Below are positions 24,410-33,331 of a stretch of DNA of 64,000 nt, piece by piece. This DNA comes from Thiorhodovibrio winogradskyi (lineage in GTDB: Bacteria; Pseudomonadota; Gammaproteobacteria; Chromatiales; Chromatiaceae). Under the pieces are notes generated by a model. The model worked only from the letters and a program-made list of their open reading frames with translations. It did not search any database and had not been told where the DNA came from. Both the position numbers and the translations under genes were made by a program. How positions within the stretch are numbered: position 1 is the first letter of the stretch; each line of letters begins with the position of its first letter. The DNA lies in assembly GCF_036208045.1 (NCBI RefSeq), contig NZ_CP121472.1, forward strand, positions 4,661,531-4,725,530, in the 5' to 3' direction.

Positions 24410-25766
24410 TTACCCATAACTATCCCCGACGCTGCTATAAGCCTCCAGCGCACGCACAAAATCTGGTATGCGCTGCAGCCCAATCCAAAGCGTCTTCGGC
24501 CCTGGAACGCCGTCGGATTTGCGGTTGAGAAAGCCGCCGAGACTGGCGACCATGCGGATCATTGAATCGAGCGAGGGTGGTTCCTCGGGTGGGGCTTGGC
24601 GTTGGGTGACCAGACCGCCTTCCATTCCTCCTCGGCGAAGACCGCCCGCTTGGAAGTTGGGCAAGGCATTTCCGGGCACTTGCGCCCGAGCATGGTCAGG
24701 TAGAGTACTCGCCAGGCAATGATCATATAGAGGGCGAGCGCCGGCTCAAGGCGTTCGCGCGTCTGCAGCTGCAGCTTCAGCTCATCAATGCGACAGCCGC
24801 TTTTGAGGATTTTGAAAAAATCTCCACTTGCCACCGGCACAGGTACCAAGAGAGCTTCTCGACGGCCTCCTCGGCGGTGTTCACCGCCAGATTGGTCAGC
24901 AACAGCCAGTTGAGCGGTTCGACGCCGGCAGGGGGATTGATCTCCGTGGCGAGCAACGCCGTGACCGTGACCTCGGGCAGGGTGCGATCCGGACGCCAGG
25001 GCGCCTTTAGGGTCACGCGCACCACCTTGATCTCCTGCTCGACCTGGCGCGCCTTGGCCCCGTTGGTGGCAGGCCGCTCGAAGGTGATCTCAGTGAGCAC
25101 CGGGGCGGCGTCCAGGGCCTCATCGAGCTTGCCGCCATCGGCTAGGCAGCGGCCGCGATGCTGCACCCGCACCAGCCAATCGGCGCTGTTCTCCGGGATG
25201 GGGGCTTCGACGAACAAGTCGTCAATATCGCCCTCGCGATCAGCAATATAAGTCAGGCGCGTGTCGGTCAATGTCTCGGCCACCTCATTCACGCGCCCCT
25301 AGCCATCGACCCTGCGCACGCTCTCCTTCTCCTCCAGCGGGCGCAGCGGGTCTTTCTCCTGGCCCAGGCTGCCGGGCTCGCGGGTAAACAGATGCAGGTC
25401 GAGCAGCCCCAGCGCCACGCGCCCGGGTGTGACCACCAAGGTGGGATGGATATACATCCCGTAGCGGCTCTCGTAGTTCAGCGGCCCAAGACCGGCGATG
25501 CCCTTTTGGGTCGAGAAGTCCAGCTCGCTGGTATCTTGAATGCACAGCACCCGGGGATGCTCGCGAAGTCGTTCTTCAGTGCAGGCGAAATGGGGGGCGA
25601 GCACCTGTTTGGCGGTGACCCGGTCATGATCAAGGTCGCGGAAAGAAAATGGGCCTTTTCGCGACCTGACGCATAACCTCCCCCCTCCTCGGACCCGTCG
25701 ATTGGGTTTCCAGCTTTCTCTCCAGGCCAGCGGCTGCCGAACCCGGACCCCGATGCTCCTTAGCAA
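24410..25766 (-). pseudogene. Decayed IS4-family (Tn5-like) transposase
   Basis: Homology runs from VTAKQVLAPHFACTEERLRE through LCIQDTSELDFSTQKGIAGL, PLNYESRYGMYIHPTLVVTP, an amber stop at 25301-25299 (VDG-stop-GRVNEV), TYIADREGDIDDLF, KLSWYLCRWQVEIF, then two frame changes and SLDSMIRMVASLGGFLNRKS to the end SVGDSYG. The Asp and Glu regions (ADREGD and WQVEIF) fit the DDE core of Tn5-type enzymes. The N-terminal DNA-binding part is missing or shifted. It is not functional. Confidence 0.87.
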
Positions 25767-25960
25767 GCGGACGCCGGTGCCGGGCCAAAGGCCGTGGGGA
25801 TGGCATTTACCGTCGCCCTGACTTATTCTGCTGGTTTGGTGATAGTCGCCGCCTCGGTCCCAGGTTGGCGTGCTTGCAAAGCCCGAGCGGCCGCAATCCT
25901 ATCCTGATTGCCGAGGGCATCCGCGCACATCGGGAGATATCTGACTGAAAGGGGAAATCG
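25767..25960. other. Intergenic stretch upstream of the outer-membrane protein gene
   Basis: No gene found. A GAAAGGGGAAATCG ribosome site lies just before 25961. Promoter boxes could not be called with confidence. Confidence 0.35.
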
Positions 25961-26917
25961 ATGTCTTATAGCGTCAGGAATTTGTTCGGGGTCGCCCTCG
26001 GCGCCCTGCTTGCCAATCCGGCCGCGGCCTACGAACTGCCGTCGGTCAATCTAGGCTTCACCAGTTTTCTTGACGGGGCGCCACCAGCCGGACCCGGCTG
26101 GTATGCGCAGCAATATGTGCAGTTTTATCGCGATGGCCGGCTGAAGGATGACGACGGCGATGACTTGCCGCTACCGACAAGCGACGGCCTCAAAGCGCGT
26201 GACATCAATTATGACGTCAGTCTGACGCAGCTGGTTTACCAGTCAGATCAGCCCTTGTTGTTCGGCGGAAAATGGGGCGTCAATCTCATGTTGCCGGTTG
26301 TTGGATTCGACCTGGACGACAATCTGGCCTTGAAGACCAATAGCGCAAGCATGGGCGATTTGCTCGTTGGCCCGTTCTTGCAATGGGATCCAATCATGGG
26401 ACCGAATGGTCCGCGCCTGGTGCAACGCATCGAGCTCCAGATGATCTTCCCAACCGGCGACTACGATGCCAAGGATGCCATCAACCCCAGCAGCAATGTC
26501 TTTTCATTCAACCCTTACTGGGCGGGAACGGCTTTTCTTGGGCCCAAGTGGACAGCCTCTTGGCGCCTGCATTATCTCTGGAACGCCGAGAACAATGATC
26601 CCTGGAAGTCCCTGCGCGCTGACGATAGCCAAGCCGGGCAAGCGGTGCATGTGAACTTCGCCACCGCATACGAAGTCATGCCAAAGCAGCTGAGACTGGG
26701 CGTAAATGGCTATTACCTGAAGCAAATCACCGAAAGCAAAGTCGACGGCAACGGATTCAAAGGGAGCAAGGAGCAGGTCTTCGGCATCGGCCCTGGGTTG
26801 GTGTATCACTTCTCCCCGCATAACCATTTGTTCTTGAATACCTATTGGGAGTCGAATGCGGAGAATCGCCCCGAGGGCGTTCGGCTGAACCTGCGGTTCG
26901 TCCATCACTTCCACTGA
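25961..26917 (+). CDS. Outer-membrane SphA/MetA-pathway-type protein
   Basis: A 318-residue protein with an N-terminal signal peptide (NLFGVALGALLANPAAAYEL, cleavage after AAA). The mature part is rich in amphipathic strands and aromatic residues (GWYAQQYVQFYRDGRL, GPGLVYHFSPHNHLFLNTYW) and ends LNLRFVHHFH, with the aromatic C-terminal region of outer-membrane barrels. It resembles the 'phenol degradation MetA-pathway' family (SphA-like), which are outer-membrane proteins of uncertain transport role. The substrate cannot be told. The next gene, a Cys-rich secreted protein, lies 140 bp downstream. Confidence 0.75.
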   Translation: MSYSVRNLFGVALGALLANPAAAYELPSVNLGFTSFLDGAPPAGPGWYAQQYVQFYRDGRLKDDDGDDLPLPTSDGLKARDINYDVSLTQLVYQSDQPLLFGGKWGVNLMLPVVGFDLDDNLALKTNSASMGDLLVGPFLQWDPIMGPNGPRLVQRIELQMIFPTGDYDAKDAINPSSNVFSFNPYWAGTAFLGPKWTASWRLHYLWNAENNDPWKSLRADDSQAGQAVHVNFATAYEVMPKQLRLGVNGYYLKQITESKVDGNGFKGSKEQVFGIGPGLVYHFSPHNHLFLNTYWESNAENRPEGVRLNLRFVHHFH

Positions 26918-27057
26918 TTATCTAGCTCACCTGATCCTGATCACCTGATTCCAATCATCTGATCCCGCTCACCTGGCGCGACGAGCGCGCCTATCACCGC
27001 CCCGCTGAAAAACCGAATAAAACCAACCGAAGCAAACATTCAACGCAGGAGAGTTAT

Positions 27058-27480
27058 ATGAATCGCTCTATATTTGCCACAACCATTTTCGTTTTCTTCA
27101 CCGTCCTGGCCTCGGGCGCGCTGGCGCAGGGAAACCCGCTTGCCAAAACGCTATCCAAGGGTTGCAAGAATGAGGTCGAAGCGCACTGCGCTGATGTCAC
27201 CCCCGGAGCTGGACGGATCCTGGCTTGCCTGTATGCATACGGCGACAAACTCTCCGGGCAGTGCGAACTGGCCCTCTATGACGCATCTGTGCAACTCGAG
27301 CAGGCTGTGGATCTTCTCACTGATGTCGCCAAGGAATGCGACCAAGATCTCGATGAATACTGTGACTCGGTGGCTGCTGGTGAGGCACGCCTCCTGATCT
27401 GCCTGCAAAAGCACGAAGAGCAGGTCAGCGACGGCTGCAAAAAAGCCTTGTCCAATGCCGGATTAAAAGAAGACCAATGA
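27058..27480 (+). CDS. Secreted cysteine-rich repeat protein
   Basis: A 140-residue protein with a clear signal peptide (MNRSIFATTIFVFFTVLASG then ALAQ). The mature part has eight Cys in two related blocks: CKNEVEAHCADVTPGAGRIL with ACLYAYGDKLSGQCE, and CDQDLDEYCDSVAAGEARLL with ICLQKHEEQVSDGC. This is the Cys-rich GLG1/FGFR-type repeat (C-x7-C...C-x(10-12)-C). In bacteria such proteins are periplasmic and of unknown function. A good ribosome site (AGGAGAG) precedes ATG 27058. Confidence 0.85.
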   Translation: MNRSIFATTIFVFFTVLASGALAQGNPLAKTLSKGCKNEVEAHCADVTPGAGRILACLYAYGDKLSGQCELALYDASVQLEQAVDLLTDVAKECDQDLDEYCDSVAAGEARLLICLQKHEEQVSDGCKKALSNAGLKEDQ

Positions 27481-27523
27481 ACTGTTGCCGTCAGCTAGGC
27501 TTGACGCAACGAGCATAAAGCCC

Positions 27524-27586
27524 GATCGCGGTCGCGGGCCCCATCCCCCGGCAGAGTCAGGGGGAGGCCGAATGGCGACCGCGATC
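27524..27586. other. Long inverted repeat, possible structured RNA or terminator
   Basis: GATCGCGGTCGC (27524-27535) and GCGACCGCGATC (27575-27586) pair perfectly over 12 bp. The 39-nt loop contains a further CCCCC/GGGGG pairing. There is no T run, so it is not a standard terminator. It lies 44 bp after the Cys-rich protein gene. Confidence 0.5.
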
Positions 27587-27654
27587 AGCAACGGCTTCTC
27601 GTGAAACAAGATGCTTCAATGTCCGGGGCGGCCGTTCGCACGAGCGTTAGCTAA

Positions 27655-27808
27655 TCATGCCGTCGCGGTTCGAATCCACTCCACCCGCTTGCGCATCACG
27701 CAGTAATAGACCACCGGAATGACCACCAGGGTTAGCAGGGTGGAGACGAACAGGCCGAACAGCAAGGACACCGCAAGCCCCGAGAAAATGGGGTCGCCGA
27801 GCAGGCAG
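27655..27808 (-). pseudogene. C-terminal remnant of an RND efflux transporter
   Basis: On the minus strand: GDPIFSGLAVSLLFGLFVST, LLTLVVIPVVYYCVMRKRVE, ending WIRTATA and TGA at 27655-27657. GLA-SLLFGLFVSTLLTLVVIPV-YY is the last membrane helix of AcrB-type RND pumps. The remaining roughly 1000 residues are missing. The fragment is cut precisely where a dispersed repeat (AATTTATGGGGCCAGG) begins at about 27809. Confidence 0.88.
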
Positions 27809-28032
27809 GAATTTATGGGGCCAGGAATTTATGGGGCCAGGGTCGCTTTAATTCTCGTGCAACACAATAATGACAATTGTGAATTCCGGGGACATATACG
27901 TGATTCCCAGCACTGATCCCTCCTGAGCGCTGGCCCGCCATCCAGCCCTGAGGTTCGCGCCTCGGGGAGGGCCAGCCAACCACATCGCGCTATTGCCTCC
28001 CCAAGCCCCGGCGGATCGACTAAACTCCTGCC
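27809..28032 (+). repeat. Dispersed leader repeat upstream of the intact nuclease-like gene
   Basis: Includes AATTTATGGGGCCAGG twice, a GGGGACATATACGTGATTCC motif, the CACTGATCCCTCCTGA core (27911-27926) and the GC-rich block ending CCTGCC just before ATG 28033. Equivalent leaders occur before 23846 and 35579. The leader therefore travels with the gene and probably holds its promoter. Confidence 0.8.
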
Positions 28033-28926
28033 ATGCATCGTGACCAACGCATCCCCTGGCACAAACTCTTGAGCCAAGCCCTGGCGGACGCCCTAACCGG
28101 GTTGCCCTACCAGGTCAGCACCGAGGAAGAGCTCGCGCTGCGCAGTCAGCGCCTGGATGTGCTCATCATCGAACAGGAGCAATCCGCGCAGGCAACCAGC
28201 AGACCTGCTGAAGACTGTCCGGATGGACTGGAAGACCTGACCAAGCACAACCTGTTGAGCTTCAAAGCCGCCGATGCGTCCTTCAGCGCCTGGTTTGCAG
28301 AAGAACTGCTCAGTCATTCGGTGACCTACCGCAAAGTCGCCTCCCTGCGCGCCCTGCGCGCGCGTCAGTCAGATAAGGCGCAACCGCTGGAGGAACCCAA
28401 GGAAGGCTACCGGCTGTTACCGGCGGAGGACTTCCGCTGTTACGCCATCGCCACGCGCTTTCCGCGCCAATTGGTCAAACAACTGCGATCCGGCAGTTGT
28501 CAAAAGACCGGGAAAGCGGGAATCTATCACCTGCGCTTTGGCACCCGCGACATGCGCCTGGTCGTCATCAACCAACTCGAACGCCACCCGCGCAATGCGC
28601 CTTGGGGCCTGTTCGCCACCGACGAGGCGCACTGGCGCGCGGCCTTTGCCAGCTATCGCTCGCACAGCGACATCGGCATTCACCTGCACAACCTCATTGG
28701 GTATTTTCGCTTGGGAGAAGGATACATGGCCTACACACAAGAAGACATGCACCGCGAGGCCCGCGAATGGCTGACAGGCTTTCTGCCGGATCTTGATCCA
28801 GAGGAGCGGCTGCGCGGGCTTGATTCTGATCTGGTGCTCAGCCACTACGATCCAGAGGAGCGGCTGCGCGGGCTCGATCCCAGGTTCATCGAAGCCTGGC
28901 TGGCCAAGCAGCGCCAGGATCACTGA
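28033..28926 (+). CDS. Unnamed PD-(D/E)XK-like protein, only intact copy
   Basis: A 297-residue protein. Visible parts are the N-terminal RLDVLIIEQ, DGLEDLTKHNLLSFKAADAS (Asp and S-F-K, resembling a nuclease core with Glu replaced by Ser), then EDFRCYAIATRFPRQLVKQL, GIYHLRFGTRDMRLVVINQL and a C-terminal region with a duplicated DPEERLRGLD unit (30 bp repeated at 28795 and 28849). Similar proteins are frequent in cyanobacteria and purple bacteria, without known function. It has a repeat leader and is followed by GGGACAGTTTACTTAATT motifs. Other copies are at 1-517, 23846/24091 and 35579. Confidence 0.72.
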   Translation: MHRDQRIPWHKLLSQALADALTGLPYQVSTEEELALRSQRLDVLIIEQEQSAQATSRPAEDCPDGLEDLTKHNLLSFKAADASFSAWFAEELLSHSVTYRKVASLRALRARQSDKAQPLEEPKEGYRLLPAEDFRCYAIATRFPRQLVKQLRSGSCQKTGKAGIYHLRFGTRDMRLVVINQLERHPRNAPWGLFATDEAHWRAAFASYRSHSDIGIHLHNLIGYFRLGEGYMAYTQEDMHREAREWLTGFLPDLDPEERLRGLDSDLVLSHYDPEERLRGLDPRFIEAWLAKQRQDH

Positions 28927-29052
28927 GTTTTGGAGTTTTGGGGACAGTTTACTTAATTTCCCTGTTTGTTTACGCTTCGAATTCCGGGGACAGCGAATTC
29001 CGCGGACAGTTTACTCAATTTCCCAGCCTAACCCTGCTTAATTTAAATCAAA
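28927..29052 (+). repeat. Downstream dispersed repeat, matches 35793-35914
   Basis: About 120 bp with GGGACAGTTTACTTAATT (28941-28958) and GCGGACAGTTTACTCAATT (28993 on), ending TTTAAATCAAACGG. The same block truncates the related gene at 35793. Confidence 0.8.
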
Positions 29053-29057
29053 CGGTG

Positions 29058-29522
29058 AGGTGGACCCCATGTCAAGGACAGTTTTCCCCCGAATTTAAGT
29101 TAGCGCGCCCAGTTCAGTCGCAGCGGATTGGCGCTGCCCCAGTTCTTCGCCAGCGGAGTCGTCGGCGGAGCGTAGCGGAGCCGACGACTCCGCTGGCGGG
29201 TGATCGCCAAAGTGATCAGCAACCACGACACCACCTCCTTTGCCGCTCACATGCACATCGTCCGGCGTTCGGTAGCCAAGCCCCTGGTGAGGGCGTTCAC
29301 CGTTGTAGAAGGGGAAATACGCCGAGAGGCCCATGAACAGCTCTGAGAGCGTCTCATAGCCCTTGGGGTAAATGTCCTCCCATTTGACGCTGCGCCACAG
29401 ACGCTCGACGAAGACGTTGTCCAGGGCTCTGCCGCGCCCATCCATGCTGATGGCCACCTCGGCGTCACGCAACACCTGGGTGAAGGCGAGGCTGGTAAAC
29501 TGCGCGCCCTGGTCGGTGTTGA
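29058..29522 (-). pseudogene. Partial IS3-family element (left end, transposase C-terminus)
   Basis: Starts with the inverted repeat TGGACCCCATGTCAAGGACA at 29058 and matches the first 465 bp of the full IS3 element ending at 33412, encoding the end of OrfB (NTDQGAQFTS to the C-terminus). It stops at GTGTTGAAG, where the next copy of the left end begins (TGAGGTGGACCCC). It lacks the rest of the element. Confidence 0.85.
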
Positions 29523-29544
29523 AGTGAGGTGGACCCCATGTCAA

Positions 29545-32024
29545 CAGACCTCCCAATATCGCCCCAAAAGGCCCCTGATTTTTGGACAGCGCCCAAAGCC
29601 CAAAGCGACGCCGCATCAAAGCGGCGCGTCGCCGACCTCGATGCGCAGCCACTTCCCGCCGGGGATCCGCGCGCCCAGACCGGTGAGCTTGCGGCACAGC
29701 TGCTCCTGAGCAGCGCGGCGCGCCGGTTGCTGCAGCGGCTCCAGACGGACCACCACCGAGCGGGCATCGCTGCGAATCCAGCCGTGGCAGTTGAGAATCG
29801 CATAGAGCAGATCGACCCGATCACTGTCTTTGGCATAGACCGGCTCGAGCCAATCGATGAGCTGGCAGCGGGCATTCCAGACCGAACTGGTGACGACATC
29901 GAACAGGTTCTTGCCGTCATTGTCGATCGCCTGAAAGGAGCGGTAATCGCTCAAGGTGCTGACATCGACGCGCTCGGGTAACTGATCGCGTTCGTCCTTC
30001 AGCCGCGCCAGCTCCGCCTCGGCGGCGGCGATCTCCGCGGCGATGCGCTGGTGTTTGCTGTTCGCGCGCAGGGTCCCGTCTTTCTTGATTCCAGGCTTGC
30101 ACTTGGTTTGTTGCTTGTAGAGACGGTTGAGCTGGGTTTTGAGGGCCTGGCGCTGCGCGTCAATCGCCTTGATCGCCGGATTGGCAATGTCCTGTTTCTC
30201 GCTCTCACTCACCCCAAATCCCGGATGGTAATGATAGGGGTGACGCTCCTGGAGGTGCTTGAAGGTATTCTCCGAGGCGCCCCAGCGACTGAGCATGGCC
30301 GTGGCGATCGCCACCGGCGTTAGCCCCAGGGCGCCATCCCAGCACACCACACTGGTGCGATGCCCGGTGCGCAGATTCCAGATGACGACCCGGCGCAGTT
30401 TGAACGTTGGCTCAGACTCCGCTGCGCAGGGCGCGGGCTTCAGGGGATCGGTGCAGACCTTCTCCTCCTCGAGCAGCCGGTACTCAGTCCCGTTCAACGT
30501 GAGCGTCTCGGTAAAGCGTTCCTCCTCCAACCCGCGCAAGCGCGCCGCATCGACGTTCTTCTCCCAGGTCACAAAGGGCGTGTCGGTGGCGACCAGGGTG
30601 GAGAAGAACTCCAGCCCGTCGCCTTCGCGGTCAAACACCTGCAAAGGCATCACGCCCAATCCCTGCTCACGCGCATACTCGCCCAAGGCGAGAATGCGCC
30701 CGCGCAGATCGCCTTTGCCTTCCTGAATCTCAAAGCACACCACCCGCCCCCGCGCATCGCAGGTGACCAGATTGGTCTGCCCGGGCGTGGGCATGCGCCG
30801 CTGGGTATGGTAACTGGCATGAACCTTGTGCATGCCGGTATAGGGCAGCAGATGGCCATCGGTGAACCACACATCCGTGCCGACCAAGCCGCGCTGGAGC
30901 TGGTCGTCGGAAAACGCCGCCACCAGCACGGCGGCGCGGCCATGCTTGGCGACCTCATGGAACCAGCCCCAAATAGTCTCCAGGCACGGCAGGGTGCCAA
31001 TCCCCAGCATCCGCCCGGCCTCGTCACGGCGCACGTGCTTGAGTTGTTCGATGGAGCGGATGTTACAGACACCCATGAGGGCGAAGACCATGAACAGCTT
31101 CCAGCCGTTGCCGAACAGGCGCATTACCCCGCTCAACCAGTGCCATTGGCTGATCAGGACCATGAGGATGGGGAAGATGCCGGCATAGCGGCTGTCTTCC
31201 CAGTCGTGCGCTTGCGCATAGGGCTGCTCGCTTGCCACCTCCGCGCTCGGCTCACCGGCCGGGGGCGTCGCCTCCGACAAGGCCAGGGCCGCGCTCAGGG
31301 TTTCTTCGATCGCCGGCTCGTCGAGTTCAAAGCGCGCCTCAGCGTCCCAGTCCAGCTCGGCCTGCCCCTCACCTTCAGCCTGCTCACGCTTGGCGCGGCG
31401 CAGCGCTTCGAGCTCGCGGGCCTTGGAGCCAGGGCGGCGCTTGTTGACGTTAAGATGGCGATGCAGCTCCTCATCCTTGCTGGTGGCGGGACTGTAGCCG
31501 TGCAACAGTCCCTGCACGCCGAATTCCCGGTAGCTCTCGCGATAGTTATGCAGGGTCTGGCGGCTGAGCTGCAGGGCCTCGGCCAAGCGGCTCTGATTGA
31601 CGCCTTTTTGCATCAACTCCACAGCCAAGAGCCGACGCTCGGCGTTGTCGCGCAGGTTCACTTGCTTGATCGGGGTGCCGCGATGGTAGAGCGTGCCGAG
31701 CGCGCGTGGACCGCGTGGCAGATGCAGCGCATAGCCACCACCAAGCTCGAAACGCACCGCGCGATCCAACGCACCCGCCGGCTCGGCAAGCAACTCGATT
31801 TGGGTCACCAGGGAAGCTCCTTGATGAGGATAAAACCACTTCACCCGATCATGCCAAGCTTTCTTTTATTTTTCCAGAATTATTTTTATATAAAATGAAT
31901 AACTGTGTCAGTGTTTGTCCAAAAAACGACTTCTCGACGTCGGACGGAAATGTCCAAAAAACGTCGGGTAAGACGGAGATTCAAGCGCTTACGTGGGAGG
32001 AAAAATCTGGACCTGGGAGGTCTG
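29545..32024 (-). mobile_element. 2480-bp insertion sequence of unclassified family
   Basis: Terminal inverted repeats CAGACCTCCCA (29545-29555) and TGGGAGGTCTG (32014-32024) are perfect over 11 bp. The flanks are a perfect 5-bp duplication GTCAA (29540-29544 and 32025-32029). One large transposase gene is carried. The family could not be assigned from sequence alone. Confidence 0.88.
29616..31844 (-). CDS. Large transposase of unclassified IS
   Basis: A 742-residue protein. The N-terminal region (about 60-130) has a helix-turn-helix with LLAVELMQKGVNQSRLAEAL and QLSRQTLHNYRESY. The central part has VWFTDGHLLPYTGMHKVHAS and VMPLQVFDREGDGLEF, plausible Asp positions of a DDE core. A Lys-rich coiled segment (IAAEIAAAEAELARLKDERD) precedes the C-terminal domain. 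A hydrophobic stretch near residue 240 (FPILMVLISQWHWLSGVM) is part of the fold of such enzymes rather than a clear membrane helix. The frame is intact. Confidence 0.8.
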   Translation of the reverse strand: MKWFYPHQGASLVTQIELLAEPAGALDRAVRFELGGGYALHLPRGPRALGTLYHRGTPIKQVNLRDNAERRLLAVELMQKGVNQSRLAEALQLSRQTLHNYRESYREFGVQGLLHGYSPATSKDEELHRHLNVNKRRPGSKARELEALRRAKREQAEGEGQAELDWDAEARFELDEPAIEETLSAALALSEATPPAGEPSAEVASEQPYAQAHDWEDSRYAGIFPILMVLISQWHWLSGVMRLFGNGWKLFMVFALMGVCNIRSIEQLKHVRRDEAGRMLGIGTLPCLETIWGWFHEVAKHGRAAVLVAAFSDDQLQRGLVGTDVWFTDGHLLPYTGMHKVHASYHTQRRMPTPGQTNLVTCDARGRVVCFEIQEGKGDLRGRILALGEYAREQGLGVMPLQVFDREGDGLEFFSTLVATDTPFVTWEKNVDAARLRGLEEERFTETLTLNGTEYRLLEEEKVCTDPLKPAPCAAESEPTFKLRRVVIWNLRTGHRTSVVCWDGALGLTPVAIATAMLSRWGASENTFKHLQERHPYHYHPGFGVSESEKQDIANPAIKAIDAQRQALKTQLNRLYKQQTKCKPGIKKDGTLRANSKHQRIAAEIAAAEAELARLKDERDQLPERVDVSTLSDYRSFQAIDNDGKNLFDVVTSSVWNARCQLIDWLEPVYAKDSDRVDLLYAILNCHGWIRSDARSVVVRLEPLQQPARRAAQEQLCRKLTGLGARIPGGKWLRIEVGDAPL

Positions 32025-32048
32025 GTCAAGGACAGTTTTCCCCCGAAT

Positions 32049-33062
32049 TTAAGTTAGCGCGCCCAGTTCAGTCGCAGCGGATTGGCGCTGCCCCAGTTCT
32101 TCGCCAGCGGAGTCGTCGGCGGAGCGTAGCGGAGCCGACGACTCCGCTGGCGGGTGATCGCCAAAGTGATCAGCAACCACGACACCACCTCCTTTGCCGC
32201 TCACATGCACATCGTCCGGCGTTCGGTAGCCAAGCCCCTGGTGAGGGCGTTCACCGTTGTAGAAGGGGAAATACGCCGAGAGGCCCATGAACAGCTCTGT
32301 GAGCGTCTCATAGCCCTTGGGGTAAATGTCCTCCCATTTGACGCTGCGCCACAGACGCTCGACGAAGACGTTGTCCAGGGCTCTGCCGCGCCCATCCATG
32401 CTGATGGCCACCTCGGCGTCACGCAACACCTGGGTGAAGGCGAGGCTGGTAAACTGCGCGCCCTGGTCGGTGTTGAAGATCTCCGGGCGGCCATGGTGGC
32501 GCAGCGCATCCTCCAAGCAATCGATGCAAAAGCCCGTGTCCATTGTGTTCGACAATCTCCAAGAAAGGACTCGTCGTGAGTACCAGTCGATGATGGCCAC
32601 CAGGTAGGCAAATCCATGCGCGAGTCGCACATAGGTGATGTCACTGCTCCAGACGTGGTTGGGCCGTACAATGGCCAGCCCACGCAACAAGTAGGGGTAG
32701 ATTTTGTGCTCAGGATGCGGCTTGCTTGTATGAGGCCCAGGCAACATGCCGGCTAAACCTAAAACGCCCATGAGACGCTGAACGCGTTTGCGACTGACCG
32801 CATAGCCTTGTGCGCGCAGCATCACAACCATGCGTCGACTCCCATAAAATGGTCTCTTGGTGTATTCCGCATCAATCAGCCGCAACAACTTTTGATCCAG
32901 TTCGCTCGGCTCGGCAATACGATCATGGCGGTGTGCATACACTCCAGAGCGATGTACGCCAAGCAGCGCACATTGGCGACTGACCGCTAACCCGCCATCA
33001 TCAAGGCCGCCCATGTCGATCCACCCGCGACGCACGCTCACAGGCTCACCCCGGACTTTTTT
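32049..33062 (-). CDS. IS3-family transposase OrfB (made by -1 frameshift with OrfA)
   Basis: The rve-type integrase core has its three acidic residues in VWSSDITYVRL, IFNTDQGAQFTSLAF and VERLWRSVKWEDIYPKGYET, with the usual HHGRPEIF and NGERPHQGLGYRTPDDVH. Its frame overlaps orfA and joins it at an A8 run (complement of T8 at about 33057-33064), the classic slippery site of IS3 elements. There is no strong independent start; ATG 33014 is possible. A Gly/Val-rich tail follows the core. Confidence 0.88.
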   Translation of the reverse strand, partial: KKVRGEPVSVRRGWIDMGGLDDGGLAVSRQCALLGVHRSGVYAHRHDRIAEPSELDQKLLRLIDAEYTKRPFYGSRRMVVMLRAQGYAVSRKRVQRLMGVLGLAGMLPGPHTSKPHPEHKIYPYLLRGLAIVRPNHVWSSDITYVRLAHGFAYLVAIIDWYSRRVLSWRLSNTMDTGFCIDCLEDALRHHGRPEIFNTDQGAQFTSLAFTQVLRDAEVAISMDGRGRALDNVFVERLWRSVKWEDIYPKGYETLTELFMGLSAYFPFYNGERPHQGLGYRTPDDVHVSGKGGGVVVADHFGDHPPAESSAPLRSADDSAGEELGQRQSAATELGALT

Positions 33063-33331
33063 TTCAGCCAGTCCAGCTCCATTTTCAACCGCCCGATCTC
33101 GCTGTAGAGTCGCTCTTCGTCGCCACTGTCGTCCACTTTCTTGCGCCCGCGCCGGCCTTCGAACAGCTTGCCGGCGTCCGCCACGATGGCTTTCTTCCAC
33201 TGGCCTACTTGGACCGGATGAACCCCGTGATCCTGCGCAATCTCGTTAGTCGTCTTCACTCCGCGTACCGCTTCCAAGCCTACTTTGGCCTTGAAAGCGG
33301 CACTGAAGGTCTTGCGTTGTCTCTCACTCAT
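33038..33331 (-). CDS. IS3-family transposase OrfA
   Basis: About 97 residues from ATG 33331 (MSERQRKTFSAAFKAKVGLE). The helix-turn-helix (AVRGVKTTNEIAQDHGVHPV, then QVGQWKKAIV) is followed by a leucine-zipper-like segment (ERLYSEIGRLKMELDWLKKK) that ends at the A8 slippery site. It binds the element's ends and, fused by frameshifting to OrfB, makes the active transposase. Confidence 0.9.
   Translation of the reverse strand: MSERQRKTFSAAFKAKVGLEAVRGVKTTNEIAQDHGVHPVQVGQWKKAIVADAGKLFEGRRGRKKVDDSGDEERLYSEIGRLKMELDWLKKKSGVSL

Noticed and set aside
29095-29697. A 200-residue frame joining two IS elements
   Set aside because: It is a chance fusion of the end of the 742-residue transposase region and the IS3 fragment; neither part is in a meaningful start context.
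30360-31898. A 512-residue open frame on the plus strand
   Set aside because: It lies wholly opposite the transposase at 29616-31844, which has clear domain structure. GC-rich codons leave the opposite strand open by chance.
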